This document shows positions 25,701 through 35,699 of a stretch of DNA of 38,666 bases, in pieces. The notes below the pieces were generated by a model, which was given only the letters and a program-made list of their open reading frames with translations, was not told the origin of the DNA and searched no databases. Made by a program: the position numbers and the translations under genes. The stretch lies in the NCBI GenBank assembly GCA_000226015.1, contig JH154143.1:48338-87003 (forward strand). The letters are read 5' to 3'. Positions within the stretch are counted from its first letter, which is position 1. Each line of letters opens with the position of its first letter. The stretch is from Mnemiopsis leidyi. Lineage: Eukaryota; Ctenophora; Tentaculata; Lobata; Bolinopsidae.

Positions 25701-28700
25701 CCGTTACGATACAATATGGAGATCACCCCTAGATCATTAGATCAAGCTGGACTAGCGAGGCTAGGTGCCTGATCTATATTATCCTGGTCTTTATTACCAG
25801 AACAGTGCTATAAGAGCAGCCTGGGGGTAAGACCTAACTATAAATACCTGTATTAGGGTAATGACTGTGTCAGTAACCCTTAAAGGCGCCATATAGCTGT
25901 ATAGGTTTACTGAAACTCCTTATCTCATTGGAGGAATTTAGAGTTCTATTTACGGAGGGAACTTGAGAGATATAATAGGTTGTGGTGTTAAATACTTTGA
26001 CATTGTGTCAGTGCGGTAGCGAATGGGTTGACAGAGCAATTAGCACCACTGTTACCGAGCACCTCGTGCAATCTTTATCGATATTTCTGGACTAGCTTTA
26101 CATATCTATAGCTATATATCGCTGTATATAGCTTTAAATAGCTGTATGTAGTGTTCTGTTACAGTCTGACAAGATCGCTAAAATGTGGGTGTAAATCACA
26201 AGTTATTGTACAGCCATAATCATAGATAGGGCTAATCACAAACTGTAATCATACGATTATCTCCGTAGTTATCATGTGGTTATCCCCCTAATTATCTGAT
26301 TATCCCGATAATCCAGGCCCCGGAGGTGCTAATGGGACTCCAGTACGACGGAAGAGTTGACCTGTGGAGTCTGGGAACAATAATCTACCAGTGTCTGACG
26401 GGTAAAGCTCCCTTCAAGGCTAACAACCCGTACTCCCTGCGGAACTTCTACGAGAAATCTCCCGAACTTACCCCCTCGTAAGTTGGATTGTGTGTAAGTT
26501 TCGATGTGTGATTGTGTTGTTTTTCGTAAGTGTGATTGTGTGATTGTCTTGTTTTTTGTAAGTGTGATTGTGTGATTGTCACGCTTACAAACTACCGTCT
26601 ACCAGCCGTGTTTTAGATGCTTGTTTTCTGTAATGTTTTAGTTACTTGATCTACTGTACTTCATTACAGCATACAAGTCAACAATATAACAGCCAGCGCT
26701 AAGAAAATGTTCAATTTCCTTGCTAGTTGTTACATTTAGAAGTTAACTGTCACTTTCGAAGATACATGTCTAAATTCAAACGTATTGATCTTTGAATGTT
26801 TATCATTTTGTTTAAACTTACATGGCATTGTTCGAATTTCTTGTTCATTGACACTGGACAACCGCAGTAAGGTTAAACAAATTGCCGTCTTATTGACCGA
26901 TACCATCTTAGGAATTCCCCGATACTTCTACATCGCAGTTAATTCGGACTAAATCGCGGATATTACCAAACATAGAAAAGCTCGAACTGTTCTGCACAAA
27001 TAGGCCATCAACACATGTCATGTTGCAGCGATATAAATAGACTTGTACCTTAAACTTGGCATCCTGCCAAGGGCAACAATGTATCTGACTCGGACTCCTT
27101 TTTACTCCAGCTGAGCAGCTTGATACTTTGCCAGCATAATGAACTGTTCACATTCTTACAAGTGTTCATTATTCCTCTTCTAATGTCCCAGTATCAATAA
27201 TTATAGTCACGTGACTAGCTAAGGACAATGGTATTGCAGTGTCTCGTGATGGTGCTCTAATACTCATGGAGCCTAAAAGCTGTTTGCATAATGAACGATA
27301 ATGTGCCGACGCCCGTCACGGGTTTACATACGTTACAATTGAAAGGGCTAATGTCCTGTCGGGAAATTTCTAGACTTTTGTAACAATTTCCTGACATGTG
27401 ATTCATTAACATTGCAGGATTCCTAAGCAGACGTCCTCCGTTTTGACTGATCTTATCCTTTCGTTACTTCAAAAGGATCCCAATAAACGGCTACCGTTCG
27501 GTAAGTGGTCGTATCAGTGCACTATTGCATTGTTGTAATATAATCCGCATTTTTCTTCATATCACCGAGTTGTTATTCATTAATCCTCTGTTGTTTTCAT
27601 CCCATTGTCAAGGAACTGATGCCAGATATCAAACTATTGCGGGACAATTTTGCAAGTTTAGCTGCGCGACTAGCTCAATTTACCTTTCTTATAGCTCAAA
27701 CTTGCAAAAGACATCATGTGATTGCGCGCGTTTCACTGCGCGCGTATTTACTTCAAAACAGAGTCTCCTCGATATCAGTCTATTTTTAGACGGTCCATCA
27801 AAACATCGCCAGTACTCCAATCCGTGTTGCTCACAACTCAAGTTGCACGCTACACTCAACGTATGTACACTTCAGAGGATCTGGTGAGACACAGGTTCCT
27901 GGAACAAACACAGCGGAGTAGCGTGATCCCCGTGTCGAGAATGTCACCCCGCGCTAGTCCCTCCTCCTCCCCGTCCCACCCAACATCGCGCAGTCCCAAC
28001 AGTATCTCCTCCAACAAGCTTGCTTCCATGCAGAGGATGAGAAGGAACACTACTCCTCCCAGACCGGCTGTAGAGATCCCCATCAGAACTCCTCACGCTG
28101 GTGGGTAACGTTCCAATGATTCCAATGAAATGATTCCATAACTTCTATCTTCTATCACTTTACTCACTGGAAATAGAAATATTTTGAAGCAAAGATATGG
28201 TGATTTATCTATTAATTAATTAGATTTACTAGCGATTAACAAATTAATTTTCAGTACCTGGTGTTTCTGAAGATGTGTATGGATCCCCTGACAGCGAGAG
28301 CTTCATCTTAGTAAACAGCCAACAAACTAAACCTGCCTCGTCTAAACTCAAGTCTATAGAGTCCTCTTTCATGCAGAAATCAGCAGCCATATCCTCGCCC
28401 GTCAAAACGACCGCTACAGCTACTCCTATAAAACACGTGTATTCTCAAGAACACCTCGCAGACATTTCATCCTCGCCGCGCACCTCACACTCTCCTATTG
28501 CACAGAAGCTGGAGGAAGACAAGATTCTGGAGACTCCGCCCTTTTCCAGGGACAGTCCCCGCCGAATGTCCGGCAACAGAAACATCTCCACTCCCAGCTT
28601 CTTTAAGAGGACCATGTCGTTGGACGGCCACAAGAGACATCGCACTTCGTCCGAGTCGGCGCGTACTTCAACACCTCCACGCATGGAACTTGTGTCTCGC

Positions 28701-31700
28701 TCCGTACGGCAGAGTCCTACACGTCGCCCTTTTTCAGCAAACTTCGAAGAATCGTTCTACCAGCCACGCCCGCTGTCCGCCAGTAAAACTTCAGGACATG
28801 GTCAGAGTGCGCCCGCATATTTCTTCATCGGAGGTTCTCCCTACAATAGCCCACCTTCTTTACGGGAACATTCTCCCTTACAGTTGACGATGGGAGAAAT
28901 CAGCCCGCCCTTCTCGCAACCGTTCGAAACTCCACCCGAGCTATCAGAGACCACCATCATGGATGTGAGTCAAACAAGATGTTTCGTTTTGTTGCTATGG
29001 TGACAGTTAGGGCAGCTTCTTGTAGTGACTAGACTGGTGATTTTCTTGTTTTTTTCATTAACTTAAGTCGTTTTGCTTACCTAATGTTAATCAGGAGCAC
29101 CAAAGAGAGATGCTGGATGATTTTCAGAGTACACTACAGTACAGCCAGGCAATACGGGAAGCTGCTAACTTGCTAGACAAACCATTCTCGCCCTCTGATT
29201 TTAAGGACAAAGTAAAGTAAGCATATTTTATTTTGAATTTTCTGAAAAAATCAAAAATTTTCGCCACAAATATTGGAAAGCAATCAAGGTCTTGATAAAG
29301 TAGCGGTTAAATACTTCGGTGAAATAAAACGAACATTTGTTGGTGAGCTGACAAGTAATGAAATTAATTTTTAAGAAATCAAAAATATTTGATATCCAAA
29401 CGAATGAAGTGAGCCGTGTTTTATTATTTTTGTTTAAAAATTGCCACGTCTTAATTTTCCTAGAAACTGGCCTATTCCTCGACACATTGCCGAACACATT
29501 TCTTTTTGCCTGCCTTTGTCCTGAAACAATACCAGTAGCAGAACTTGGCAGAAGTTGATCTGCGTGGTCTTGGTTCCTCCTGCGAGCCTCTTTCAGACGC
29601 TATCTCCTCAGTTAGTTGCAGTAGTGCTTCAGAAAGGGAGAATTTGTTCTGTACTTCGCAGTCGTCGTGAAACATCAACTCTGCCCTTTCAAGCCCTGGG
29701 GTAGTAGTATATAAGTATTCTAGTGGTAAATGTGCAATTAAAAGTGTAAGAATATTTCAATATATAGCAGTCTCATTTTTCGAACCGAAATTAAAAGTGG
29801 TAGACAACCTTTACTACACGTGCAAAATTTGTTCAAAATTCAAGTTCAATCAAACTTGACGTCAGATGATACTGGTTTTAAGAAGGAGCGTTTGTCCTAA
29901 CTCTAATGGAGTCGAGTATTTTGTAGCGAGGTCCGTTTGTTTGGCTGCCTTCCAAGAAATTAATGTCCTAAGAAATCCTTGCTCTCACCTCTCACCAGGT
30001 TTAGATTTTATTGGAGGGACCGTTATTGGTCACGAAACCGCATGGACAGGGTTTCATACGCTTGAGCTAGATCTCGGAAAAGGAAGAATTGTACCCATCA
30101 GCTAACCCACATCGAGAACATTCTAAATGTTTCTTTAATTTTTGTTCTTACATTAGCTAAGGTTGATGATTTTTAAGACTCAAACCTCACTTTTTGATGA
30201 GAATAAGTACGGACCATCTGGCTTATTGTGTTGCAAAGCTTTTTTAAACCGTCTCAATCAATCGTTGAACGTTTTAATTAAGCAGTGGGAAAATGTTACC
30301 GACTGCTGGCGGATAGTCTTTAAAGCAAAACTTAGCTTAGCTCAGCAGACTTTCGATAGTGCTAGAAAATTGTCGTATCGTGAGGGCTTAGCAATATCTC
30401 AATCCAGTTATAATCGAGCCCGTTCTAGGACCTTTTCTAAATTCTAAATTCAAATGTTTTGAAATTGATTAAGACGTGTCCTCGAATGGTAAAATCATTC
30501 TGGTTGTACAAACTTATATGGTAACAACTGGCAAATGTAAAAGGCACAAGCTTCCTGCAGTTTAAGATGTCTCATTAAGCCAAATACAGTTATCGTTATT
30601 ACTGCAAAAAACCTTTTTTATTGTCGAACTGATACCAAAGCATAATCTTGCTTTACGTGAATAAATTGAAAACTTGCACGTTTACCCTTAATTTCATGCC
30701 ATACCCCCTGTTACAAAAAGATTCCGTAGAAATGGGCCCGACCAGAAAAAATGGATTTTAACTTAGAAATCAGTCATTATTTGGGTTAACTGTTAGTGTG
30801 AGGCAACAGCAACTTCTCTTGAATGAATCTTCCTAACTTCAATAAAGAAGATCTTGCTAAATTCTTGCTCAATTCTAGTAGATAGGAAGAAACGTGAGAT
30901 ACATCTAAGTCACACTAGAACTTCTCAGATTGCAGCAGAAACTGATCTTATGCCAGAAGTCTGAATCAATGCTATCGTCCAATATTCATCGCGCAAAGCA
31001 ACAACTCTTCTCTAAAAAAATATCTCCCTCGAAAACTTTCAAAGAGGTAATTCGTATGCAAAAATACAGTTCTCACGCTTTATTCTTTATAGATTTTATT
31101 TTTATTCGCAAAGTCCGAAAATCATAAGAAAAATATCCTTGTGTTTGACAAGCGACATCCTCAGACCCTGTACTCAATATACGGGGAGTTCTGTGCGGTG
31201 CATACGATGAAGTGCACTCTGGAGAAAGAGATATCATCCCTCCCACCCCACACAGAGGAAAACACTCGGTGTCCCGAGGAAATTCTTCTTTCTTTCGCAT
31301 TCGAACAGGTTTCTATAATTGATTCTGGATTATTGTCCTTTTGTTTTACGTAAAATTTTACAATTACAAACCCGAGAAGAGCTAAAAATAGTACATCATA
31401 CGGGCTACGGATAATGAAGAGTTAAGAGACCACCCCCTCTTACCAACAAATTTCTACAATCGGACCTCAAAAGGTATAATACGTGGTCTGGTTTATTGAA
31501 TTTTTACAGTTTGAAGTAAGAAGAATTGGAGGATGTTTTATCCTCGGCAGATTTGCAAACTAAGGGGTCGTTCACATATGACGTCATCACTTAGGGGGAG
31601 GGGGTTTCCAAATGATGACGATTAATGACAAGGGGGAGGGGGTTTGGCCAATGATGATGTCATCAAAAATTTTTAGGATTGATGGGATTTTTTTTAAATT

Positions 31701-32592
31701 TTTTATTTCTTCTGAAAATTTTTATCAGAATTTTACAAAATCAGATGGAAAAATTTAAAGTAAAAATCCAGATTCAGAAATCTGGTGAAATACTGTGTTT
31801 TCACTGACTTAGTTTTAAAAATTTCAAAAATGACTGTTAATTAAAAGACCAAAAATCAAAGATTTTTGACATGAAGAAGGGGGAGGAGTTCCGACTGTGA
31901 TGATGTCATTATGGTTATTTACCTCTGACATATAGGGGGGTTTAGTCATGATGACAAATGATGACAAATGAAGACCGAGGGGGGTATAAATTACCGAAAA
32001 TTTGCTGACGTCATATGTGAACGAGCCCTTAGCTTTAAAAAACTGCCAAATGAGGAAAATTTTGTAATATATTGTGGAAATTTCGGGGTAAAATGTTGGA
32101 GAAAAGGCTCGGACTATGCAATTTACTTTATTGTGGACGATTTACCCCAACCCGCTCCCCCGCCGAATTTTTTATCCAAATGTAATGCTCCGAATTTGTT
32201 ATCCAAATGTAATGCTCCTACCTTTGTTTTTTTAAGATCAATTTGTGTCTATTGGACGGACCATGTGATCTAGCATTTCGATACCGAGAACTTAAGCAGG
32301 GCCAAAAACTTCTAGGTTTTAATTCCTCGTAAATTTGAGACAACTCCCCAAAAATACCGTTCTCTTTCCAACGTGACTAATTTCCTCTCTGCAGATCAGG
32401 TCGGGTATATTGGACGAGACATACGGTCACGTGGGAGAGTGTATCAAGAGATACCGACTCAGCCTGGCTATCATTCTGGGTCTTCTCTCTGAGGCAAGGT
32501 CAGAAAACGACAAGCACATTCTTCTTAAGTACGAGAACGGGCTTCAGATACGGATAGATAATCTGCATGGGCGTCGCAGGGTTATCGGCTAG
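16759..32592 (+). CDS. ULK: ULK1/ULK2 (Atg1/Unc-51) autophagy-initiating serine/threonine kinase
   Basis: ULK phosphorylates autophagy factors and forms the initiation complex with ATG13 and FIP200. Exons: 16759-16896, 17130-17219, 17729-17770, 21197-21229, 22405-22441, 22707-22757, 23582-23697, 25151-25234, 26317-26477, 27418-27500, 27876-28100, 28255-28964, 29095-29216, 30929-31046, 31114-31308, 32395-32592. All introns are GT-AG and all phases fit, giving about 800 residues. The kinase domain is intact: [11 protein letters not shown] (about 32-42), VAVK Lys55, HRDLKPGN (144-151), DFG (174-176), activation-loop TLCGSPIYM with Thr189, APE (198-200) and [20 protein letters not shown] long Ser/Pro-rich linker follows with a LIR-like SESFILV at about 367-373. 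The C-terminus has the EAT (tandem MIT) pattern, including [20 protein letters not shown] near the end, comparable to ULK1 ALDEMFQHREGCVPRYHKAL. ATG 16759 has an in-frame stop upstream, but an ATG at 16783 or an upstream non-coding exon is possible. Vertebrate ULKs are about 1040 residues; this linker is shorter. Confidence 0.92.
17771..19110. other. ULK intron, unique part
   Basis: The first part of the 3.4 kb intron between exons ending 17770 and starting 21197. No exon or RNA gene was recognised; short open frames on both strands look accidental. Confidence 0.45.
19117..19806. repeat. Large 12-bp minisatellite (GGTTAGTTGTCA)n in a ULK intron
   Basis: About 57 tandem copies of the 12-mer GGTTAGTTGTCA with substitutions mainly at the first base pair of the unit (GG, AG, AA, TG). 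The right third shifts to GGTTAGTTATCA variants, suggesting homogenised sub-blocks. The unit has a telomere-like GGTTAG core but is not a telomeric hexamer. Confidence 0.95.
19811..21190. other. ULK intron, remainder
   Basis: No supported gene. A palindromic ACACACGTGTGT lies near 20731. The overlapping short frames at 20613-20848 on both strands lack family features. Confidence 0.4.
21371..21673 (-). mobile_element. tRNA-derived SINE-like fragment, second family
   Basis: On the minus strand the right part reads GGCCGCCCGGACAGTGGCC, then a perfect T-arm GTGGGTTCAATTCCCGC with a B box near 21590-21606. The body differs from the 1066 and 8467 family. The anticodon-arm region is unusually long (CTAC...GTAG). 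The left limit is uncertain; CGTATTACTAGTTTTA-like sequence appears both at the left edge and within the head. Confidence 0.55.
22758..23440. other. ULK intron, no feature seen
   Basis: AT-rich intron sequence between the exon ending 22757 and the repeat at 23450. Nothing else recognised. Confidence 0.45.
23450..23556. repeat. 30-bp tandem repeat just upstream of a ULK 3' splice site
   Basis: Three to four copies of a unit like AGTTCATGAAAAGTTCAAGA plus CTAACATAAA. The last, diverged copy runs into the pyrimidine tract (CACTCCTCACACTCCGCAG) of the exon at 23582, which encodes the HRD catalytic loop. Confidence 0.85.
23698..25150. other. ULK intron, no gene seen
   Basis: A 1.45 kb intron. 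A short tandem duplication CATGTAGTTGGAGACTG occurs twice at about 24040-24073. No other feature. Confidence 0.5.
25235..26316. other. ULK intron, no gene seen
   Basis: The intron between the DFG exon and the APE exon. The 97-residue open frame at 25213-25506 runs on from the exon in another frame and has no family features. Confidence 0.5.
26478..26581. repeat. Short GTAAGTGTGATTGTGTGATT tandem at a donor site
   Basis: The intron starts GTAAGTTGG, then repeats CGTAAGTGTGATTGTG-like units three times, each containing a donor-like GTAAGT. It directly follows the exon ending at 26477. Confidence 0.7.
27648..27709. repeat. Small inverted repeat in a ULK intron
   Basis: Perfect 12-bp arms TTTTGCAAGTTT (27648-27659) and AAACTTGCAAAA (27698-27709) with AGCT on the inner side of both arms. 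Possibly a short MITE remnant. Confidence 0.6.
29472..29678 (-). CDS. Unidentified Cys-rich minus-strand ORF inside a ULK intron
   Basis: A minus-strand frame with ATG at 29673-29675 and stop at 29472-29474, still open further upstream to about 29757. It encodes an amphipathic acidic stretch ([17 protein letters not shown]), then PRPRR, then [20 protein letters not shown] and a short acidic end. Codon composition looks more coding-like than the surrounding intron, and the minus strand has AATAAA at about 29419-29424, some 50 bases after the stop. There is no signal peptide in this segment. Two readings are possible. One is the last exon of a secreted peptide precursor, with a dibasic site before a Cys-looped, GKKK-ended peptide. 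The other is a remnant of a zinc-ribbon tail such as those of piggyBac transposases. It may also be chance. I do not recognise it. Confidence 0.3.
   Translation of the reverse strand: MMFHDDCEVQNKFSLSEALLQLTEEIASERGSQEEPRPRRSTSAKFCYWYCFRTKAGKKKCVRQCVEE
29866..30105 (+). other. Unrecognised open frame in the same ULK intron
   Basis: An open frame of 79 codons whose latter half ([18 protein letters not shown]) follows a TCTCACCAG acceptor-like site and ends with a stop at 30103-30105. I do not recognise it and cannot show it is coding. Confidence 0.15.
30162..30284 (+). CDS. Possible extra (cassette) exon of the ULK EAT domain
   Basis: An open segment ending in [13 protein letters not shown], then the donor GTGGGA. 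It resembles ULK1 ADQISLLSRE, a stretch that is otherwise missing between the exons ending 29216 and starting 30929. It is exactly 123 bases and enters and leaves in phase 2, so both inclusion and skipping keep the frame. The acceptor (TTAGCTAAG) follows a good pyrimidine tract but competes with a TAG four bases upstream. The frame continues open to 30447, so edges are uncertain. Confidence 0.4.
31561..32031. mobile_element. TA-flanked MITE with CRE-like terminal inverted repeats
   Basis: The left end TAAGGGGTCGTTCACATATG and the right end (reverse complement TAAGGGCTCGTTCACATATG) match over about 26 bases with one mismatch, both continuing into ACGTCA. TA at each edge suggests a TA target duplication, as in Tc1/mariner-type elements. 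The interior is AT-rich with internal subrepeats (AGGGGGAGGGGG, GATGATGTCAT) and no transposase frame. It lies wholly in the last ULK intron (31309-32394). Confidence 0.85.
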
Positions 32593-32723
32593 CGTGGTTT
32601 ACTGGATACCGTGGACTTGAGATTGTTATCCGGCTCAGTTAAAAGTTTTGTTTAAAGGACGGTATTTTCTCACGCGGTTTGGTAATCGAGATGAACTTAA
32701 TTTTACTTGGAACAATCTGAACT

Positions 32724-32729
32724 AATAAA
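32724..32729 (+). terminator. Candidate ULK polyadenylation signal
   Basis: AATAAA lies about 130 bases after the ULK stop codon (TAG 32590-32592). Confidence 0.55.
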
Positions 32730-34060
32730 CTGCAAAATTTTCTCTGCATAATTAAACTATTTTGCATGTTTCTCTTCACACCATGAAGGTTGCTAGGTTG
32801 GTTGCTAAGTAGATTGAGTTCTATTGCGATGTTAAGCGGACAAATATGCAGCTTCATTCTGTATCACGTGTCAGAGGCGAAGAGGAATTTATGTATACAG
32901 CTCGTGTATATGTACATGCTTGTATGTTTGTTCGTTTGATTGTACGTGTGTGTGCGTGCCATGTCTTGGTACTAAATTTTCGTCAAGGACAAACGCCTTA
33001 CATTGCCTTGCGATTATGAAATTGATATAAAACATTATCTAAATTTTATGTTTTATAGAATTGGAAAACTGTAAAAAAAAAGCTATATATAAGCTATTGT
33101 ATAAGGACAGGAGTGTGGTGTTCTTATTGCAAAATGAGAAAAAAGAATGTTATTTTATATTAAAACCAGTAGTATAATAATTGAAGCGATGTGTGGGGCC
33201 CCTGCCGTGACAGCTTAATATAATAATAATGTTTTATGGTATGTAATTGATATTTATTATTAACGTTTATGTTGTCCTTTCCTTCATTAACATTCTGATG
33301 CAGTTCTCATATTGCTATCAGTTTAGGATTCCCATTCGTGCTATAATTGATTATGAGTACTCAAATAGGTTTATCTTGATTTGCTGGGATGTTTTAGAAC
33401 TTAAACTTGGGTATTAGGAGGCATGGGATTTTGCAGGTTTAGGATAGGTTACCCAGGTCATGTTTCTGTGTTACTTAAATGATTTGGTGATATTTCCAGG
33501 TAATCACGTGATCGCCAAGCAGTGATGGAATTATTGCTGCAGTTTCAATTATTAAAAGTGTGTGTGTGGGGATTTGATTGATTTTATTAACGCTCCGTTG
33601 TTTATCCGTGTGATATGTTGCCATAAATGCCCTTAAATTAGTTTGTTGTAGGATTTAAGGTTAGATACTTATAGTACTAAAATTTTGATGAATGATCATT
33701 CGTACCACAGGGCAAAGCAAACTGGTATTTTGTAATTCTGACAAACAAACACGTCAGGCTTAAAGTTATCCACCTCCTGTATACCCAGACACTTAACCAA
33801 CTTTCCACCGAGCCAGACGCTTAACCTACTTTCCACCGAGCCGGAAAGGTGACTTGAATAACCAAGATCACGTTTGCTTTGTACTGAAAATAAAACTCTG
33901 AAGTTCCGTCTAGAGTAAAGTCCTTTCACTCTCGCAGCCCTTTACTGTCGCGTTTTTCGGTTTTTTAAACTTTTTAACTTCAGAACTGCATATGTTATTT
34001 GAGTTGTACTGCGCGACGGAACGATAACGATAACATTGCTAAAATGATAATATCATGATA
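32730..34060. other. Intergenic region between convergent ULK and BPI-like genes
   Basis: AT-rich, no gene recognised. ULK (plus) and the BPI-like gene (minus) converge here. A short duplication of ACTTTCCACCGAGCC occurs near 33799-33843. Confidence 0.5.
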
Positions 34061-34067
34061 TCAGTTG

Positions 34068-34073
34068 TTTATT
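34068..34073 (-). terminator. Candidate polyadenylation signal of the BPI-like gene
   Basis: AATAAA on the minus strand, about 150 bases past the stop. A closer ATTAAA variant lies at about 34152-34157. Confidence 0.45.
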
Positions 34074-34219
34074 TTGAATTGTTATAGTATTTGTATACAT
34101 TACCAGTTCCACATAATATCAATAAGTGAGTTCTTCACTGCCAATTTTTTGTTTAATTTGTCTCCTAACCAACGAAATAAAACTCAAACTTGGTCTTAAC
34201 TTAGTCTAATCAATCATTT

Positions 34220-35635
34220 CTAGGCCAAGAGGTTCTCAGCGACCTTCTTGAGTTCAGCCAGAGTGTAGTCGGTGAGGGTGGCATCAGCGCAGACCTTCAC
34301 GAAGTCATCATGAGCTTCCACGACACCCTTGTTGAGGGTTACATACTGGTCAATGGGCAGAGTCACTCCCTTGGTAATGACGGCGTTGATCTGAGGTAGG
34401 ACAGTGTTGTCGAGGATGTCATCAATAACTCCCTCAATGCTGCCCACGGCGATGTCTCCAATCTGGGATGACTTGACGGTGGTGGTATGGGAAGCAGAGG
34501 TGACCTGTCCAGAGAGGACGTTGTTGGCGTGCTGCATGTTTCCCTCCACCGTCAGGGACAGTCCGAGTGTCAGGACATCAGCTCCACCAACTTGGACGGT
34601 CAGGTCGACTGGCATGTCCAGGATCACGTTGTCGTGGTCGAACTCAGCCAGGGGGTACCTGGTGTTTACCACCTTGTAGGTGATGGCAGCGTCAGGGTAG
34701 GCTGCGTAGAAATCTGGGATGGAGGTTTTGAAGTAGGCTGTGTTCATGACGGGGTTGGAGGCATCAATTTGGGCGTTGGGGGCAGATTCGCTGATCTTGC
34801 CGGCAGAGAGAGCCACGTAGCTGGCTGTGTTGAGGGTGTAATCAGAAACCAGGAAGCAGGCCATCAGACTTGGGTCCATCTGGCTGACAATAGGCTCAGG
34901 AGAGAAGGGGAAGACAACATCTGATCCTTGGGAGTCTGCTTTTACTCGGGCATGAATATCTACCTCAGAGGCAGTGAAGGCAGGGTTGGAATCAGCCTCG
35001 ATCTCGACGTCCAGGATGTCGGCGACGGGAATGTCGTGGGGCAGAGAGGCGATAGCTCCGTTGACGGTTGTTCCCAGGAGCTTGTTAACTTCGGAACACA
35101 CAGCATTCCTGATCTCGGGGGTGATGGATCCCTCGAAGAGACTGACAACCCAGGAGAAGAAGGCATTGTGCAGGTCAAGATTAAAACTGTTGAAGTGTAC
35201 ACTGCATCCTTTGGAGGCGGTGGCGAGTTTTCCGTTGCTGGCAGTGATTCCAGCGGTGGCCTCCACAGCCATGGCAGCATCAAGGGTCATGGACCCGCTA
35301 GTCCACCACCAGCCGGCTTTGGCGGACCATCCTCCAGTCACTCGGATCTGAGCGTTAGCGTTCCTCCATTTGAGACCTACGTTAGGGACAATGCTAATCT
35401 CGGGTTTTCCGAGGTTTAGTGCAGCAAATTTGAGGTTGTTGGCTCTGAAGCTGTCAGAATTAATATCCGGGAGACTCAGCTTTCCAACTGCCACTTTCTG
35501 GATAATGTCGATCATGTAGAAGGCCACATCCTCTCCAAAGTCGAGTGCCTTCTGACTGAAGCTGATCCTCACACTTTCCTGGTCAGTTGGTGCAGCACAA
35601 GCTACGCTCAGTAGGGTCACAGCTATCCAAATCAT
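34220..35635 (-). CDS. Secreted BPI/LBP/CETP-family lipid-binding protein
   Basis: A single uninterrupted 471-residue frame. BPI-fold proteins carry or bind lipids, including bacterial lipopolysaccharide, outside the cell. The N-terminus MIWIAVTLLSVACAAPTDQ is a clear signal peptide, with cleavage probably after about residue 15. The N-terminal barrel shows the family pattern: ISIVPNVGLKWRNANAQIRV, then a Trp-rich turn (GWWWTSG), then GCSVHFNSFNLDLHNAFFSW and EIRNAVCSEVNKLLGTTV. Cys144 and Cys180 match the positions of the conserved BPI disulfide. The C-terminal half has the repeated Val/Leu/Gly strand pattern of the second barrel (DLTVQVGGADVLTLGLSLTV). Length fits the family (about 450-490). 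It is intronless, unlike its neighbours, and more GC-rich. The specific role (antibacterial or lipid transport) cannot be told from sequence. Confidence 0.85.
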   Translation of the reverse strand: MIWIAVTLLSVACAAPTDQESVRISFSQKALDFGEDVAFYMIDIIQKVAVGKLSLPDINSDSFRANNLKFAALNLGKPEISIVPNVGLKWRNANAQIRVTGGWSAKAGWWWTSGSMTLDAAMAVEATAGITASNGKLATASKGCSVHFNSFNLDLHNAFFSWVVSLFEGSITPEIRNAVCSEVNKLLGTTVNGAIASLPHDIPVADILDVEIEADSNPAFTASEVDIHARVKADSQGSDVVFPFSPEPIVSQMDPSLMACFLVSDYTLNTASYVALSAGKISESAPNAQIDASNPVMNTAYFKTSIPDFYAAYPDAAITYKVVNTRYPLAEFDHDNVILDMPVDLTVQVGGADVLTLGLSLTVEGNMQHANNVLSGQVTSASHTTTVKSSQIGDIAVGSIEGVIDDILDNTVLPQINAVITKGVTLPIDQYVTLNKGVVEAHDDFVKVCADATLTDYTLAELKKVAENLLA

Positions 35636-35680
35636 CCTGCCGTTTGTTGGAAATGATGGATCTTCACAAAAACCTCTTCT

Positions 35681-35688
35681 CTTATAAA
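35681..35688 (-). promoter_or_regulatory. TATA-like box of the BPI-like gene
   Basis: TTTATAAG on the minus strand lies about 46 bases upstream of the ATG at 35635. That spacing fits a TATA box with a short 5' UTR and no 5' intron. Confidence 0.5.
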
Positions 35689-35699
35689 CCTAAAGTTTT

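Noticed and set aside
27525..27875. Open frames reaching 27887 and 28108 as a longer ULK exon
   Set aside because: The acceptor at 27873-27875 joins in phase to the exon ending 27500 and restores the kinase C-lobe pattern; upstream sequence is intronic.
28445..28887. Alternative frames over the large ULK linker exon
   Set aside because: The Ser/Pro-rich frame continues the phase of the neighbouring ULK exons; the others do not.
34404..35419. Several long plus-strand frames opposite the BPI-like gene
   Set aside because: They are shadows of the real minus-strand gene, which has a signal peptide and family motifs.
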